A DNA stretch of 64,000 nucleotides, taken from Usnea hakonensis (taxonomy: Eukaryota; Ascomycota; Lecanoromycetes; Lecanorales; Parmeliaceae). The notes beneath the pieces are model-generated. The model saw nothing but the letters and a program-made list of their open reading frames with translations, ran no database searches and was not told the DNA's origin. This document shows positions 11,367 to 22,677 of this stretch, piece after piece. The first letter of the stretch is position 1; each line of letters starts with the position of its first letter. The translations under genes were made by a program, and so were the position numbers. Where the stretch lies: positions 186,001 through 250,000 of the forward strand of contig BLJB01000039.1 in the NCBI GenBank assembly GCA_013423325.1, read 5' to 3'.

Positions 11367-12606
11367 TTACTCCGGCCAAGGAGGAATTCCCATCATGTCC
11401 ATATGCAATTCGCGCGTGCTTATTGCAAACTCCCCAACATAGTTCGTCTTCTTACCCGTCCTTGGATCGTAGGGCCACGGAGCCTCGCCTCTGCCCACCA
11501 TCTCTGCTTCCTCGTCGCTCAATTTGTACGGATCCGAGGCATGAGCGGGAGCGACAGGGTAAATATCGTCGGCTTGCGGACGAGAAGAGGATTGAGCTTG
11601 AGTTGCTGTAGATGTGCTGCGTGCCGGATTTTTTTGGTTGCGTCGGGGGTGGAAGTTGGCGAGTAATTTGCGTCCTATGCTCTGATGCCGAGCTTGGGGT
11701 AACGTCTGAGTTGGAGGGAGCTTCTAGGGCTGTCGCTGAAATTTTGACCCGCTGAGTCCTGAGTAAGCACGGTGTCTTATCATGATCAAGGCATTATACC
11801 TTTCTCTTGGCTAATGGGGCATCTGAATCATCCGAGTGCTCTTCTTCCACTGACCGCTTTTGTCCCTTCGATTCGATCATATTCTGGATGACTTGATCAT
11901 CGGACTCAGAGTACTGTGGCTAGTGTGAGCGGCATGCCTTTATGAATCGAGTGGTACACAGAGAGCTTACCTCTGTCCTCTTTTTTTCTCGCCATGTGTA
12001 TTCGTAGGCATAGACGTTTGCGAGAATCGCCTCCCAGAGCACGAAGAGACTGAACTCTTTGGTGGGGTTCGCTTCAATGATTTTGGGGACGATTTTGAGG
12101 TATGAAAGCTGATGTAAGGGTATAAGCTGAATACTCAGAACGAAGATCTCTCCGAGCACGGGATGACATATGATAACAGCATTTGGATGCCTTTTCTTCT
12201 CGGGTTTCGATTGCTCCCGATCAGATACATATGGCTTAGACTTGGCTGTCTCCTGGTCTGTCTGTACGTGAGCCTTCTCGCCAGCCCGCTGTTGCCAAAA
12301 GTTCTCAATTAGCGGGCACGTGATCTATCATACCATGAACTGTCAGATTGTAATTTCTCTACTAAGAAGTCCATCAGAGTCAGGGAGACATACCTGTTCG
12401 AGCAAATTGATACGTGTGCGGTTGTCACTATTTGGAAAGGCTTCCATAACTTTCAGGGCCCAGTATATATTCACCTCAGTTCGAGTCGGGGGGAGCCGCC
12501 GACTGCGATTTCTGTGGAGAAAAGCTTCGGTGAATCCATACAGTGTTTGGCCACGCGTTAGTTGGTCTTTGTTCCAGTTGGGAATTACCAAAGCAGTCTC
12601 TGACAT
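11367..12606 (-). CDS. Unknown four-exon gene with a 1-nt frame break in an A7 run
   Basis: Exons 12606-12394, 12324-11971, 11919-11800 and 11751-11367 join in phase through introns of 69, 51, 48 nt with GT-AG ends. The N-terminus reads MSETALVIPNWNKDQLTRG; exon 2 contains hydrophobic helices (EIFVLSIQLIPLHQLSYL, LFVLWEAILANVYAYEYTW); exon 3 is acidic then basic. Exon 4 is disordered, then coding-like to the end (EEAEMVGRGEAPWPYDPRTG), but the phase changes by one base at the seven-A run (11629-11635 on the plus strand). With six A the frame would run to the TAA at 11369-11367, about 356 residues. This is either a real frameshift or a homopolymer base-call error. I do not recognise the family. 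A TA microsatellite (12637-12655) lies just upstream. Confidence 0.55.
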
Positions 12607-12636
12607 GTTGGCACAGAGGTAAAAGTAATCAGATAC

Positions 12637-12655
12637 TATATATATATATATATAT
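12637..12655. repeat. TA microsatellite upstream of the 12606 gene
   Basis: An alternating TA run of 19 bases, 31 bp upstream of the minus-strand ATG at 12606. It may sit in the promoter or 5' leader. Confidence 0.85.
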
Positions 12656-13098
12656 GGATATAGAAGAAGTAAATCCAAAAGTGTATGTCTTGATAATTGA
12701 AGAAGAATGGTAAGGAAGAAGGAGGAAGAGAAGGGGATGACCGATGATTCACTTACAAGATTGCGTGTGAAGCTTTTCACCGTGTTGAAAGAGTGCCGGT
12801 CACTATGTGGGGTGAATTCCCCTTCACACGAGCACTTGTGTGTGAGTATGATCTCTCAACACTCGAGTAACACATACCTGATGACGGTCTTGGCAGCTTC
12901 ACAATCTATGTGAGTAACTCTTTCTCCATAAACATTTTATCAATCCTACAACCCATAACCAGTTTCAAACAGCCACTTTACTAAAACTCCATTCTTCCTC
13001 AGCTTTCACCTTCCTTAGCTTTCCATTTCCTTAGATTTCCCCTCATCTCTCATTCATCCTATAGCGCTACTATATCTCTTACGAACTCCGCTGCCTCC

Positions 13099-13587
13099 AT
13101 GACACGGTTACTTTGGCTCGCGATATACTCTTTCGGCTGGTTCTTTCTTATCGACACCTTAACCTTCATTTTCCTGGCCGATTATTATAATTGGTGGTGC
13201 TCTGATGTGGAAATGGATCCGGTCGTGTCCCAGAAGTGCAAAACGAGATCAGAACTCTGTTTTGTGATACCCCTTTGGACATATGCAACTTGGCATTCAT
13301 TCTTAAAGCTGTATGTTTGATAACTAGCGCCAATTCATCTGCCTATACTCGTAGATTTTGGAAAATTTCACTGATTGTTTGGCCAGATATGAACTTGAAG
13401 TAGTCCCTCGACAGAACGATTCGTCACCTAAGCATCAAACGCGCGGTGATTCGGTTCCCGAAGACCCGCCACGATTTGCGCAACTGCCTCCGAGTGAGTG
13501 AACTCCTTATCAAATGGCCATGAATGAATGATTGGGAACGGGAGTGACTTGATGATGACGTTAGTTGTGGCGGTCTCAGGTCTTTAG
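13099..13587 (+). CDS. Small membrane-anchored protein, unknown function
   Basis: ATG 13099 starts a strongly hydrophobic N-terminus (LLWLAIYSFGWFFLIDTLTF), a signal anchor or transmembrane helix, followed by a Cys-containing segment. A GTATGT donor at 13311 and a CAG at 13386 (76-nt intron, CTGAT branch) lead in frame into a polar tail (YELEVVPRQNDSSPKHQTRG). A strong GTGAGT donor at 13494 and TTAG at 13564 suggest a third exon, 13565-13587, giving about 113 residues. Without that second intron the protein ends at TGA 13499-13501. An alternative first acceptor at 13354 also keeps frame but gives a shorter protein. No homologue comes to mind. It could be a small secreted or membrane accessory protein. 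Confidence 0.6.
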
Positions 13588-14681
13588 GGAGGAGGGGGGA
13601 AGGAAGAGGAAAGGAAAATAGGACCTCCCAAGGAATCGAACTGGCAAAAGAAATGAGTGAAATAAGTTGGTTGTAGGTCCGGTTCAACGCCGTCAACCAC
13701 AGATGCCACACTACTGCTCCCAATATCTTGAAAGTAGGGTACTAAAGTAGTTGAAATGAGCCTCGAAGTAGCACATTCAACAATCGCAAAGCTGTCAAAT
13801 TATGTCATAGAGTTATGTATGTCTCTATCCGCAGAGTGCCTTTAACGTCTAGGTAAGCCTTCTCTACCTCTACCATAACCCTTACAAAACGCATCTCTCT
13901 CTCTTCGATATGGTAATGTTTATAGATAGACTTTGGAATTGTATTTGACCATCTGCAGCGAGCGCGTAAAGACCGAAAAAATCAAGTTCATTTAGGACCT
14001 TTTCGGACCTGGTAGATGGACACAGGAATGCACATGATTGAGAGCGCTTCTGAGAAGTAAGAACAAGCTACCGAGGTCGAGCTGATCACTGGATTTACGT
14101 CCAAGGCACCGCAGAATTTGACCTTGGAATCGCGCATGACGATTCCAGACGTCTATAAGTCTACTAGAGAAGTTGGATCTTGTCTCAGTCCTCTCCGTAG
14201 AAGGGCTTCGGGGCCACGTATCAGAATATACGAAAAGGACCGGAAAACCTCCTAACATAAAGACGCAGGGGACAGCCATCGCTTTCTTGCAAGTAATTTG
14301 GGGGCTGAATTGACTTGCGCCCGCTATTACTGTAGTGGCCCTGTCTGAGTCTGAGGCTCCGTAGATTGCCCCTCAAGAAGCATCCAAGCTTCCTCATCTC
14401 ACTGACTCCTTCCCTGCTGAGTTCTGACCTACCAGCTCCAGGAACCGTCTGTGCTCTAGATACTGATGGAAGCATAGAATATTCCCATGAGTTGTGATAC
14501 GGCTGATCTGGCTTGAGAAAGCCGGATGATAGATTTTATGGAGGACGGAAGGCGGCGCGATATCAAAGGATCAGTCTGTCGTTCCGTCAGTCAGTGCTGA
14601 AATAGAGGCAAAACCGCTGGATCTTTATCCGGACGTGAGGTTAAGAGTTTGTGCTAGCATTGGACAATAAAAGAGTCCGAG
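13588..14681. other. No gene recognised
   Basis: Minus-strand open frames at 13992-14475 lack coding-like composition and no splice structure could be built. Confidence 0.45.
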
Positions 14682-14954
14682 ATGTGGCAAACGAAGTACT
14701 TACGGGATATGAACAAGCGCCTGGAAGCTGCTCACGCAGAGGTCGAACAGCCTTTGTTTGCTAAGGACAGAGCCGACGGCCTACGGAAGGAGGGCGAGAA
14801 GCAGGTGAGGATATTGCAGCAGGAGTTGACCGCCGTGAGGCAACAGAATCAGTAAATGAGAATCTCGCTAGAGAATCTCGCGCACGTAATGGAGGAGGTT
14901 GCAAGTGGAGCCGCCAATTTGAATTTGGTCTGGAGAGCTACCGCATCTATCTAA
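14682..14954 (+). pseudogene. Coiled-coil gene remnant
   Basis: ATG 14682 opens 57 codons of strongly helical sequence (MNKRLEAAHAEVEQPLFAK, KQVRILQQELTAVRQQNQ). It stops at TAA 14853-14855 and resumes in the same phase (ISLENLAHVMEEVASGAA) to TAA 14952-14954. The stop follows a Gln-rich tract and could be a former CAA. No promoter or splice sites were identified. It resembles the coiled-coil piece at 10.7 kb in style only; the two do not obviously align. Confidence 0.3.
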
Positions 14955-17940
14955 GAGTGACATCTCCTAATAGTACGGTGTTATCAATCCCTCTCGAAAG
15001 TCCCCTGCTACTCTTACATTAGATAACCTGTCTAGAATGCGAGCCAAAGGACCGAGACAACTTTCATTGAGAAGAGCGAATGGAGAGAGGCGTAGACCTC
15101 CTTGCCGCCCACTGTCCTAGAAGCTGGCTGTGTTGAACATCCTCATGATTAGATCATATCGTACTGCTAAGTTCCAAGATGTGCTACTGGATTTATGTCA
15201 TTCGTGGGGCCAAGGCCTTCTTTAAATGGCTACAGCATTGATATGTATGCCTCCTTTAAGGCGCGAACACCTCGTAGTGTGAGTGAGATGCCAGCAACCG
15301 GAAGGCAAAAATCTCTCTCCGCGAAGCTCAAAGATCCGCCCTTAGAGGCAGAGAAAGCCTCTAGAGCGAGAATCTTTTGTCGCGGACTTGTACTCTCTGA
15401 ATGCTCCCAGTCAATTCGTGATGATCGTAGTCTTACAAATAGTTTAAACAGCTGTTGCATGCTGGCCCTCTTTGGTGTAAAAGAGTTGTATGCCCTCAGT
15501 GGTGAGATATTAATGGATTGATAGGATGAGGGGGAAAAGAAGAAGAAAAGGTTTCGATGAGCGACAGGTGCGACAACAGTTGAGAGACAGGTGAGAGACA
15601 TGAAGAGGGATGGCGTGTTTTGTCGGTTCCACTCTAAGTGTAATCCATAGCTCGAGTTCAATAACACCGATATTGCAAACCCAAGGCAGGTCAACAGCTC
15701 ACTCGAAACAGGCTGACGTGTCAAGGTCCGTGACAATGACCCCAAGCTTGGGGATGGGACCCAAGGGCGGTTCGACATACCCGCTCGAGATAAGCAACGT
15801 ATTATTCCATTTATGACCCCAGCGTGATTGAATGCTCATGAAACATCATCACTGAGATGTGAAGAGGGTATGTTGTTATGGGGCGAGATTGGACTCAGTT
15901 CTGGAAGATGGTTAGCATAGGCAAGTCAACATTTAAGGGACTAAAAAAGCTTGAAGTAGAAACCTGGTACTTTTCTGGACCAACATGCTCATACGGGTGT
16001 GGTGTAGGTAGGATAACAGGTGTAGAGAATATACAAGAAGGAAGAGGATGGCTAAGGTAAGGTATTTCAATTGTAAGGTAGCAAGTGCCGCCAAGATGCG
16101 CTAGATGCAAATAGGTAAGGTATAGATCGTGGTGTTGTCTGGAAGTGAAGGGACAAGTCAGCCTCAACTAGATGTGGGAGAACTTCGTCTCAAGCATTAC
16201 TAGAACTAGCAGGAATCGGCTCTCAGTGTTCCGTACGCTAGACGTTCATACTTTTGGGACTATGTCTTGCCTGGATGAATATGCCCTGTAAGGGATGTTC
16301 GTACGGACCCATGGACTTCCAGACTAAAGACTACTTAGAGGCTGTGTATATGCTGAGGAGAGACAAGTCTGTTTCTAAGTATTTACTCAAGTCCAGCCAC
16401 CGCAATCGAAGGCATGTAAGCGAGTACCTTGGAAGAAGACTCGGAGTGTGATCTTGAAGATGGATTGATTAGGTGAGGGTCGGAGTGAGATACAATTACA
16501 ATCGAATATTCACGGAACCTACCAACGTGTTTTCGGAGCTGATGATAGTCAGTGAGACGCTGTAATTTCGTCAAACAGTTTGGGATGCGCACAACTACGC
16601 AAAAGTACTGAGAATGATTGATCTTGCTGGCGGAGTCTAGCATTCAGACTTGATGCCATAACGGGAGGACGTTGATCTCAAATGGAGACTCGTGAAAGTG
16701 AAATATTCTTAAGTGAGATAAGATTTGGTATAATTTCTCCGTCGTACACTCATACATAGGAGTTGACGTGATAACTATACAGTGGCGTCTTTGTGCTTCA
16801 TACAACATGAAAACCTTTCAGAGTCTGCATGCTTCGACATGTCGAGGACAATAGTCGCTTCTAGGGATTAGAACATCATACGATCCTGTCGACGGCTCGA
16901 ATTGATGGAACTCGAGAAAAGGGGGTTTTCATTCTTTCAGGGAATTCTATCCGGACACCACGACCGCTAAAGTGTTGCAGGGCGCTCATCTTAAAATTTC
17001 TTGGCGTACCGAGAGGTAAAACAAGTGTACTTCAACCCAGGATCCGTAGTCGACCAACAACCTTTTTGGCCAAGAAACCAGGTCTGACATGGAAAGCAGA
17101 GACGCGGAAGGTGAAAGGGCTAACGTTGATCAGGGTCGTTGTAAGCTAGGCCAAGAATCAAGTACAGCTGCGAAATTGACATGAGCATGTACATTCCTTT
17201 TCGGATGCAGGACACCGGAGGTTATGTAAAGTGGTCTGTGTGGATGCGCTACGGACGCGCCTGTAGCGCTCACTAGGGATACTTTCGGGGACTTCAGCAG
17301 AACTCCGGGTACTCCCGGGCATGCATGCACGCTGCATGAACCGTGACGCTTTAGGATCAGATCTGCACCCCGCGTCTCTTTCGAGCCTGCCCCTTTATTT
17401 ATGCATTGTTCCCACACTCTCGGTCCTTATAGACCTCATAGAAAGGGAAACTCTGGCGCCGTTCCTGGAATCTTCGCAAATGAGACTATCAGGTCATGGC
17501 CGAATGTGGACTCTGACAGCGTGTAGCCATCTCAATCTGGTTGTCCATAATTTGCAGCTTGGTGCGAATTGCGCTACATAATTTCGCACTCGTCGTGGAC
17601 TGGCCAACCTCGCTCCAAATTCAATATGTGCGGCGATCAGATGCGATGCTCATGGGCATTGAAAGACATGCAGCAATTCAAAAGGCCCTGAGAGATATGA
17701 ACCTCAAAAGCAACCCATCGAACCAGACTGCCCTTGGCTGGTCTCCCAATAGAGATGTTTGGCTCTGCCATTTCTTTCATGTCTCTAACTTCAGTACGAA
17801 AAACTTATAAACAGCCTGAAGGCCCCACATCTTTCACACCCATCCCATTCTCCACTCTCCTTAAAAAGCATTCCTGACATAATCACTCAAACGTACACCC
17901 TCCACCCGCTCCCCAGTCTGTCATTACCCCCACCACAACC
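14955..17940. other. About 3 kb without a supported gene
   Basis: The longest open frame (minus, 15778-15230) is Ser-rich with no motif, and its antisense is equally open, so I do not call it. A plus-strand frame at 17541-17810 has a short coding-like section (RHAAIQKALRDMNLKSNPS) without a clear start. I saw no transposase, RNA gene or long repeat. Confidence 0.4.
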
Positions 17941-18722
17941 ATGCAACCCAAAACCTCCATCATCACCACCCTCTTCCTCTACCTCGCCCTCGTCTCCGCC
18001 GCCGTCAACCTCGCCCAAATAGTCGCCAGCAACGAAGATCTCGCAGAACAATCCACCAACGCCGACAACGACGTCAACAACGTCGACGTCCTGAACGGAT
18101 TAACCGCCTCTCAAGTAAGTTACAAAAAAGGTTCCACCATCCTCGCCAACCAAACTCTAACAACCCCTCAAAGACAGTAACCCAAGACCTCGCAGGCCTA
18201 AACTCCGCCCTCGCCACCGTCATCGCCAACGCCCAACAAGTAATCCCCACCCCAGACGGCGGCTACGAGAGCAGCGCCACAAGTTCCTTCTCCAGCGTAC
18301 GCATCCCCCCCCCTCCCCCACCAAAAAAACAACAACATCCCCCCAACTAACCCACGCCCCCTCTCCAACCCAGTTCTCCACCGCCCTCACAAAATTAATG
18401 AACGACCTAAAATCCCACGAGGCCCTCCTCGCCATGTTCGGCCAAAAGGATTTAATGTACGGCAACCTAACCATGCTGCAAGACAACTTCGGTGTAAGCG
18501 CCCTCCTTCCCCACTCATCACGCGTATTCCCCCTCCACCCTCCCTTTCCCTAATCCCATCCATCCATCACAACACTAACACGGATTTCCCATCCCAAATA
18601 TATAGAACTACTCCCTCGCCCTCCAAGACATCACCATGGACCAAGCGGACAAGGAAAACATAGACGACGCGACGGGAAGCGCGATGGGGCAGATTGGTAG
18701 TGCTGTTAGCGCTTATGCGTGA
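17941..18722 (+). CDS. Small secreted protein, HsbA-like (tentative), 177 residues
   Basis: Four exons (17941-18114, 18174-18296, 18374-18493, 18606-18722) join in phase 0 at every junction, with GTAAGT, GTACGC and GTAAGC donors. The start has a signal peptide (IITTLFLYLALVSAAVNL). The rest is Ala/Asn/Asp-rich helix without Cys, resembling the hydrophobic surface-binding protein A/cell-wall galactomannoprotein class. HsbA proteins coat hydrophobic surfaces and recruit hydrolases. Codon use is extreme, with C at most third positions (CTC, GTC, AAC, GCC), unlike the neighbouring genes, which suggests high expression. The poly-C/CT-rich leader just upstream is typical of strong fungal promoters. 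The gene model is sure; the family name is a guess. Confidence 0.85.
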
Positions 18723-19857
18723 GCGTGAGCGGAGCGAGTAATCGCTGGGGTGCAAAGGTTTAGGAGTGCAATGTTGATCCATGGATGGAGTTTTGAAGCA
18801 GAGAATTTCCTTGCTATCTGTATTATTATCTATTCCCCCAGACATCTACAATTTCTCTGAGGAGGGGTTTTCTTTGATTAGGGGCGCAAGTCGCTGAAGG
18901 ACTAGAAGAGGGTTTATTCTATACAACTAATTGGATCCGGGATCTAGGCCATGATTAGGTATGAGAGGGTGCATTTACCATTTACTATATATAATAGGAA
19001 ATCTGTTTTGAAGCGGCCACAACTTCAGAACGCTATAATTTCGTCAGTCTTTCTTTGTTGCTTTTTTTGTTAGGACAGTTGGTGAATGGGGACACTGTGT
19101 GCGGAATGTAGTCACGCACATGACACCCGTGCATGGAGATAATTGCGCCGAACTTCAAAGAGAAGAAACGAACGACAAAGAAGCTCGCCTCTAAAGCGTC
19201 GTTTTACGATCATATCCAGAAGAAGGTACGTCGAGGGGGGTACGAGGGGTAGGGGAGAAGCAGCGGTAGAAGCAGCTTCTACTAGGAAAAACGAACTTGA
19301 TAGACGAGAGACCTCGCTCCGTGCGAGGTTTGAGGATGTCAAAAGACAAGAGCGGCAATCCGACAAAGCAGAGTCATCGCTGATCCAGGCCGACCAGGCC
19401 AGGATTCGTGCTCTAAGAGTGGAAGTACACCAATGACGACATCCCCTACAACGTTGATCTGTGGGACGAGCAGCTTCATGCATACTTTCACGTGTCGCTC
19501 GGGCTTATCTGCCATTCTCTTCACGCAAAATGCTGTTGAGTTGACGAAGTCGGTCAGGATGAGTCATGAATGTAGTAATATTTAGAATAGAACCATAACC
19601 AATCCAGCAATGGCAGTGAAGTAAAGAAAGTGATAATCCTGTCCTATGGCTATGGTGACGGGAAGATTGACTGGAGTGTTTCACTCTCTCCACAGTAGCA
19701 ATCACTAGGTTCGAGCGCTAATTTGACGACGTTGACTGGTCCTTGCCTCGCTTCATGTCTAGGTGAGCTCCTTCTGGTAAGGCAGATCGAGAGATGATGA
19801 TGGGGGTCTGACGAAGAGATCGCATCTGATCGAGGAAAGTGTAGTTGCAGTCTGCTA
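18723..19857. other. Spacer with a possible coiled-coil gene relic at 19133-19436
   Basis: At 19133 an ATG begins a basic, coding-like stretch (FKEKKRTTKKLASKASFYDH) that breaks near 19205. From about 19258 another phase reads a charged coiled coil (RKNELDRRETSLRARFEDVK) to TGA 19434-19436. No splice pair joins the two in frame. It may be another decayed gene. Elsewhere in the spacer I see nothing. Confidence 0.3.
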
Positions 19858-21808
19858 CTAGAAGCCAAAGTCTTGCAAGGATTCCGCAACCAATCTGATA
19901 CTCTGAATTGTGATGGGAGTCTGCTCCTCGGCAGCCATAAACTGAGCCATTTTCATAGCATTCTTGATCTGACGTCCGTTTAATGGCATGGAGAAGAGGT
20001 CGGCATAGCCATTCTTATCGATGGATATTGAGATATTTTGATTCGCTCGAGCTTTATGCAAAAATCCCTGCCATATCTTCTTTCGTGCATTAGTGTCAAG
20101 GTTGTCATAGTGGTGACAGAAGTGAACACGGCTTTTGAATGCCTCATCGACATGTTCTTTGCGATTGGTAGTTAGAAATAGAATTCCCTGGTAGTACTCA
20201 AGCTGCCGTAGAAAAATAGACACTATCGCATTGCGCGTCATGCTGGTGTTGTCTCTTTTGGATAGGAAAACATCTGCCTCATCTATCAACAGAACGGCAC
20301 CCCATGTTTCAGTGAGCTCTAGAATCTGCTTCAGCTTCGTGTCCATAGCAATTGGCTCGTCGCCTAGCTCCCCCGAGCTAAGCATGTACAGAGGCCTTCG
20401 GGCGACTTCCGCGACTGCCTCAGCTGTAAGCGTCTTTCCAACACCCGGAGGCCCAGTAAGCAATCCGATTAGACCTTTGCCTTTCTTTCTTACAAAATCG
20501 TCGAAGTCACTGTTGTTGTTGACGTGTGATTTGACCAGTGTGCGGATCAACTTCTTTTTCGTCGCCGGTAAAACAAGAGAATCCCAAACGGTGTCATCCC
20601 ATTGAACGTTGGAAAGGCGAGAAACCGCAAAGCCACCCCAGGTCTTGTCTCCAAGACTGAACCCGTACAGCATCGAGGGAAGCGTAAGAATTTGGTCTTC
20701 TGTTAGCGCTTCTTTTGGAATAGCGGCAGCTAACTGAGAGACCATATGATTCTTTGGAACAATCTGATTGTAGACCGCGTGATCAATGATTACGCGGCCG
20801 TGGAAGTTGACCTTCTCCTTTACCCAGCTGTCCGAGACAGTGAGCGACTCCTTCTCTATCAATCCATGTCCCTTATAGTTGTTGAAACGTCTGTTCTGTA
20901 TGTAGATTCTCTTTTGACCCCTCTCGATCAGGCTTTGGCGAGTCTCTTCTCGTTCGGGATGGAATTGTAATGGGAACACACCCAGCTCTGCTATTTTCTT
21001 TGATCCCGGGAATTGCATTATTTTCAGGCGTATTGGATATGTAGTCCCGAAACCCACCCCGTCATAGTCCACGCAGTTGCAAGTGATCTGTAAGAACACT
21101 TCATTCGTATTTTTTTCATGTATGACTTGGTGATAAAGTGAACGGTAGACACAAGGTTCGGAGAGCTGGTCGACCGCAAAGAGCAATTCATTGGGCGGCA
21201 GAATGGCCCACAAGGAGTCAAATGTTATTTCCTCGTTTTGTTTGAGTGCTTCAATCCGTGGTGTTTCCAGTGCAAATTCTTCGCTGATGAACGTTAAAGC
21301 TGCGTCGAGCTCAAGAATCAAGGTGCTGTCCTGCTTTTCTCTGGGCAGAACCGCTTCTTCTGCTCTTTTCCGAAGCCCGAGTTCTGCTCTAGCATGGTAT
21401 AAGGTATTTGGTTCGATCGTCGGTGGGTTTTCACTCAATCGCATGCCTGCAGCGTCTTTGAAGAAGTCCATGAGCACCTTGAGCAACGATTTACCCCTAA
21501 TATCAACCATTGTTGGGAAAGGTAGCACCCGAGATACTATCCGTCGGACAACTAGCACATATTTACTTGATATTTTTGCGTTGGACCTATCTGCTGACTG
21601 GACATAGACGACCTTTCTTTGCTTTCTATGCTCAAGTTAGGCTACCAAGGTATTCCGGAGGGCTTGAGTTTCATTACGAACTTGCTATACTACTCAATGT
21701 GAGCCTTGAGGTCCTCGTTTAGGACAGGGTTCTTACCACTTCATCGACTCGAATTATGGGAACTCTCGAAACACTGGCAGCGCCCTCCGATTCAGACTCC
21801 ACACCCAT
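19858..21808 (-). CDS. AAA-family ATPase with DUF7025-type N-terminal region; probable nonsense codon
   Basis: Exon 1 (21808-21737, MGVESESEGAASV...) and exon 2 (21684-19858) are joined by a 52-nt intron (GTAAGA...TATAG, with a CTCAC branch). The C-terminal third is a standard AAA module: Walker A GPPGVGKT, Walker B VLLIDEADVF, sensor 1 LFLTTNR, arginine-finger region FKSRVH and a lid with LNGRQIKNAM. The N-terminal half matches the fungal DUF7025-AAA architecture (KYVLVVRRIVS, MVDIRGKSLLKVLMDFF). Full length would be about 632 residues. However, exon 2 carries TAA at 21639-21637, the fortieth codon, where homologous sequence clearly continues on both sides (NTLVA then LEHRKQRK). Either this is a recent nonsense mutation (CAA to TAA), a longer intron ending at 21631 removes it, or translation starts at ATG 21510. 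Substrate and pathway are unknown. Confidence 0.8.
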
Positions 21809-22677
21809 ACTGTATTGGTGCCCTCACGGTCTTCACCTAGCTGCTGAGGTCTCTGCGCTTAGACAAAACTCCAAAGAGAAAGATGTTGGAGCCGGCGTTT
21901 CTTTTTTCTCTTTCAAATTTCTTTCACCGAAGGTGTGAGAAGGGTGGTAGAAGCCCCAGGACTTTGCGAAGGCAAAAAGCCCTGCATGAGGCTGTAGTTA
22001 GCTTCGGCGCATTTCTTCTCCGCGCCAGATCAGCCTCGGCTCGAAACTTCAGAGGGAGACAAGCTTGAAGGTATGTGTTATCAGACTAGAAGACTTCTTC
22101 GGATATTGACCCACGCTAGGATCAGGGGTCTGAGTCGTACAGATGTCCGTATATATTGTTTCCTCTCCCAGCAACAATGTTCAAGCGTATCCAAGGTACC
22201 TGATTCTGAGATAGACTTAAACGTACTCCTAGTGTCCAGGAAAACATTCAGGCGGGGCGTTCCTCGAGATCCTGGACGCCAGGACCATTTGGTACCGACA
22301 ATCTGTTTTCGTCATGTATCTATTACCTTCCTGCATAGCACAAACGCCCAATTCCTGTGCAGTATCTTGGCCGTTTGCATATTGCGGTGAGGCTACGTGC
22401 AGAATCTGCCCATCTTTCATTCGTAGCCTCGTCTCAGATTAGGTCCATTGAGAGACACTAACATCGCACCATAATTCCGGAGCCTAAGTGCGATATCAAT
22501 TGGCTCTGCGTGTCGGCGCACTGGTTAAGAATTGTGAACATTGGCATGCTGAAGATCTCCTGATCAGCAGCTTCTTCGCCCTCCTTATTTCTTCTGACAC
22601 ACTGTAAATTTTCCATATATTCCATCTCATACTTCCGCTTTTCCTTTTCTTTTTCTGGACACAAAGTAAGGTAAGGT
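21809..22677. other. Divergent spacer between AAA ATPase and NLR
   Basis: No gene seen. It must hold the promoters of both flanking genes, which point away from each other. A CT-rich tract (about 22640-22660) precedes the NLR start. Confidence 0.5.

Noticed and set aside
15230..15778. Minus-strand 182-codon open frame
   Set aside because: Ser-rich, no motif, and the opposite strand is open over the same stretch; it looks like chance.
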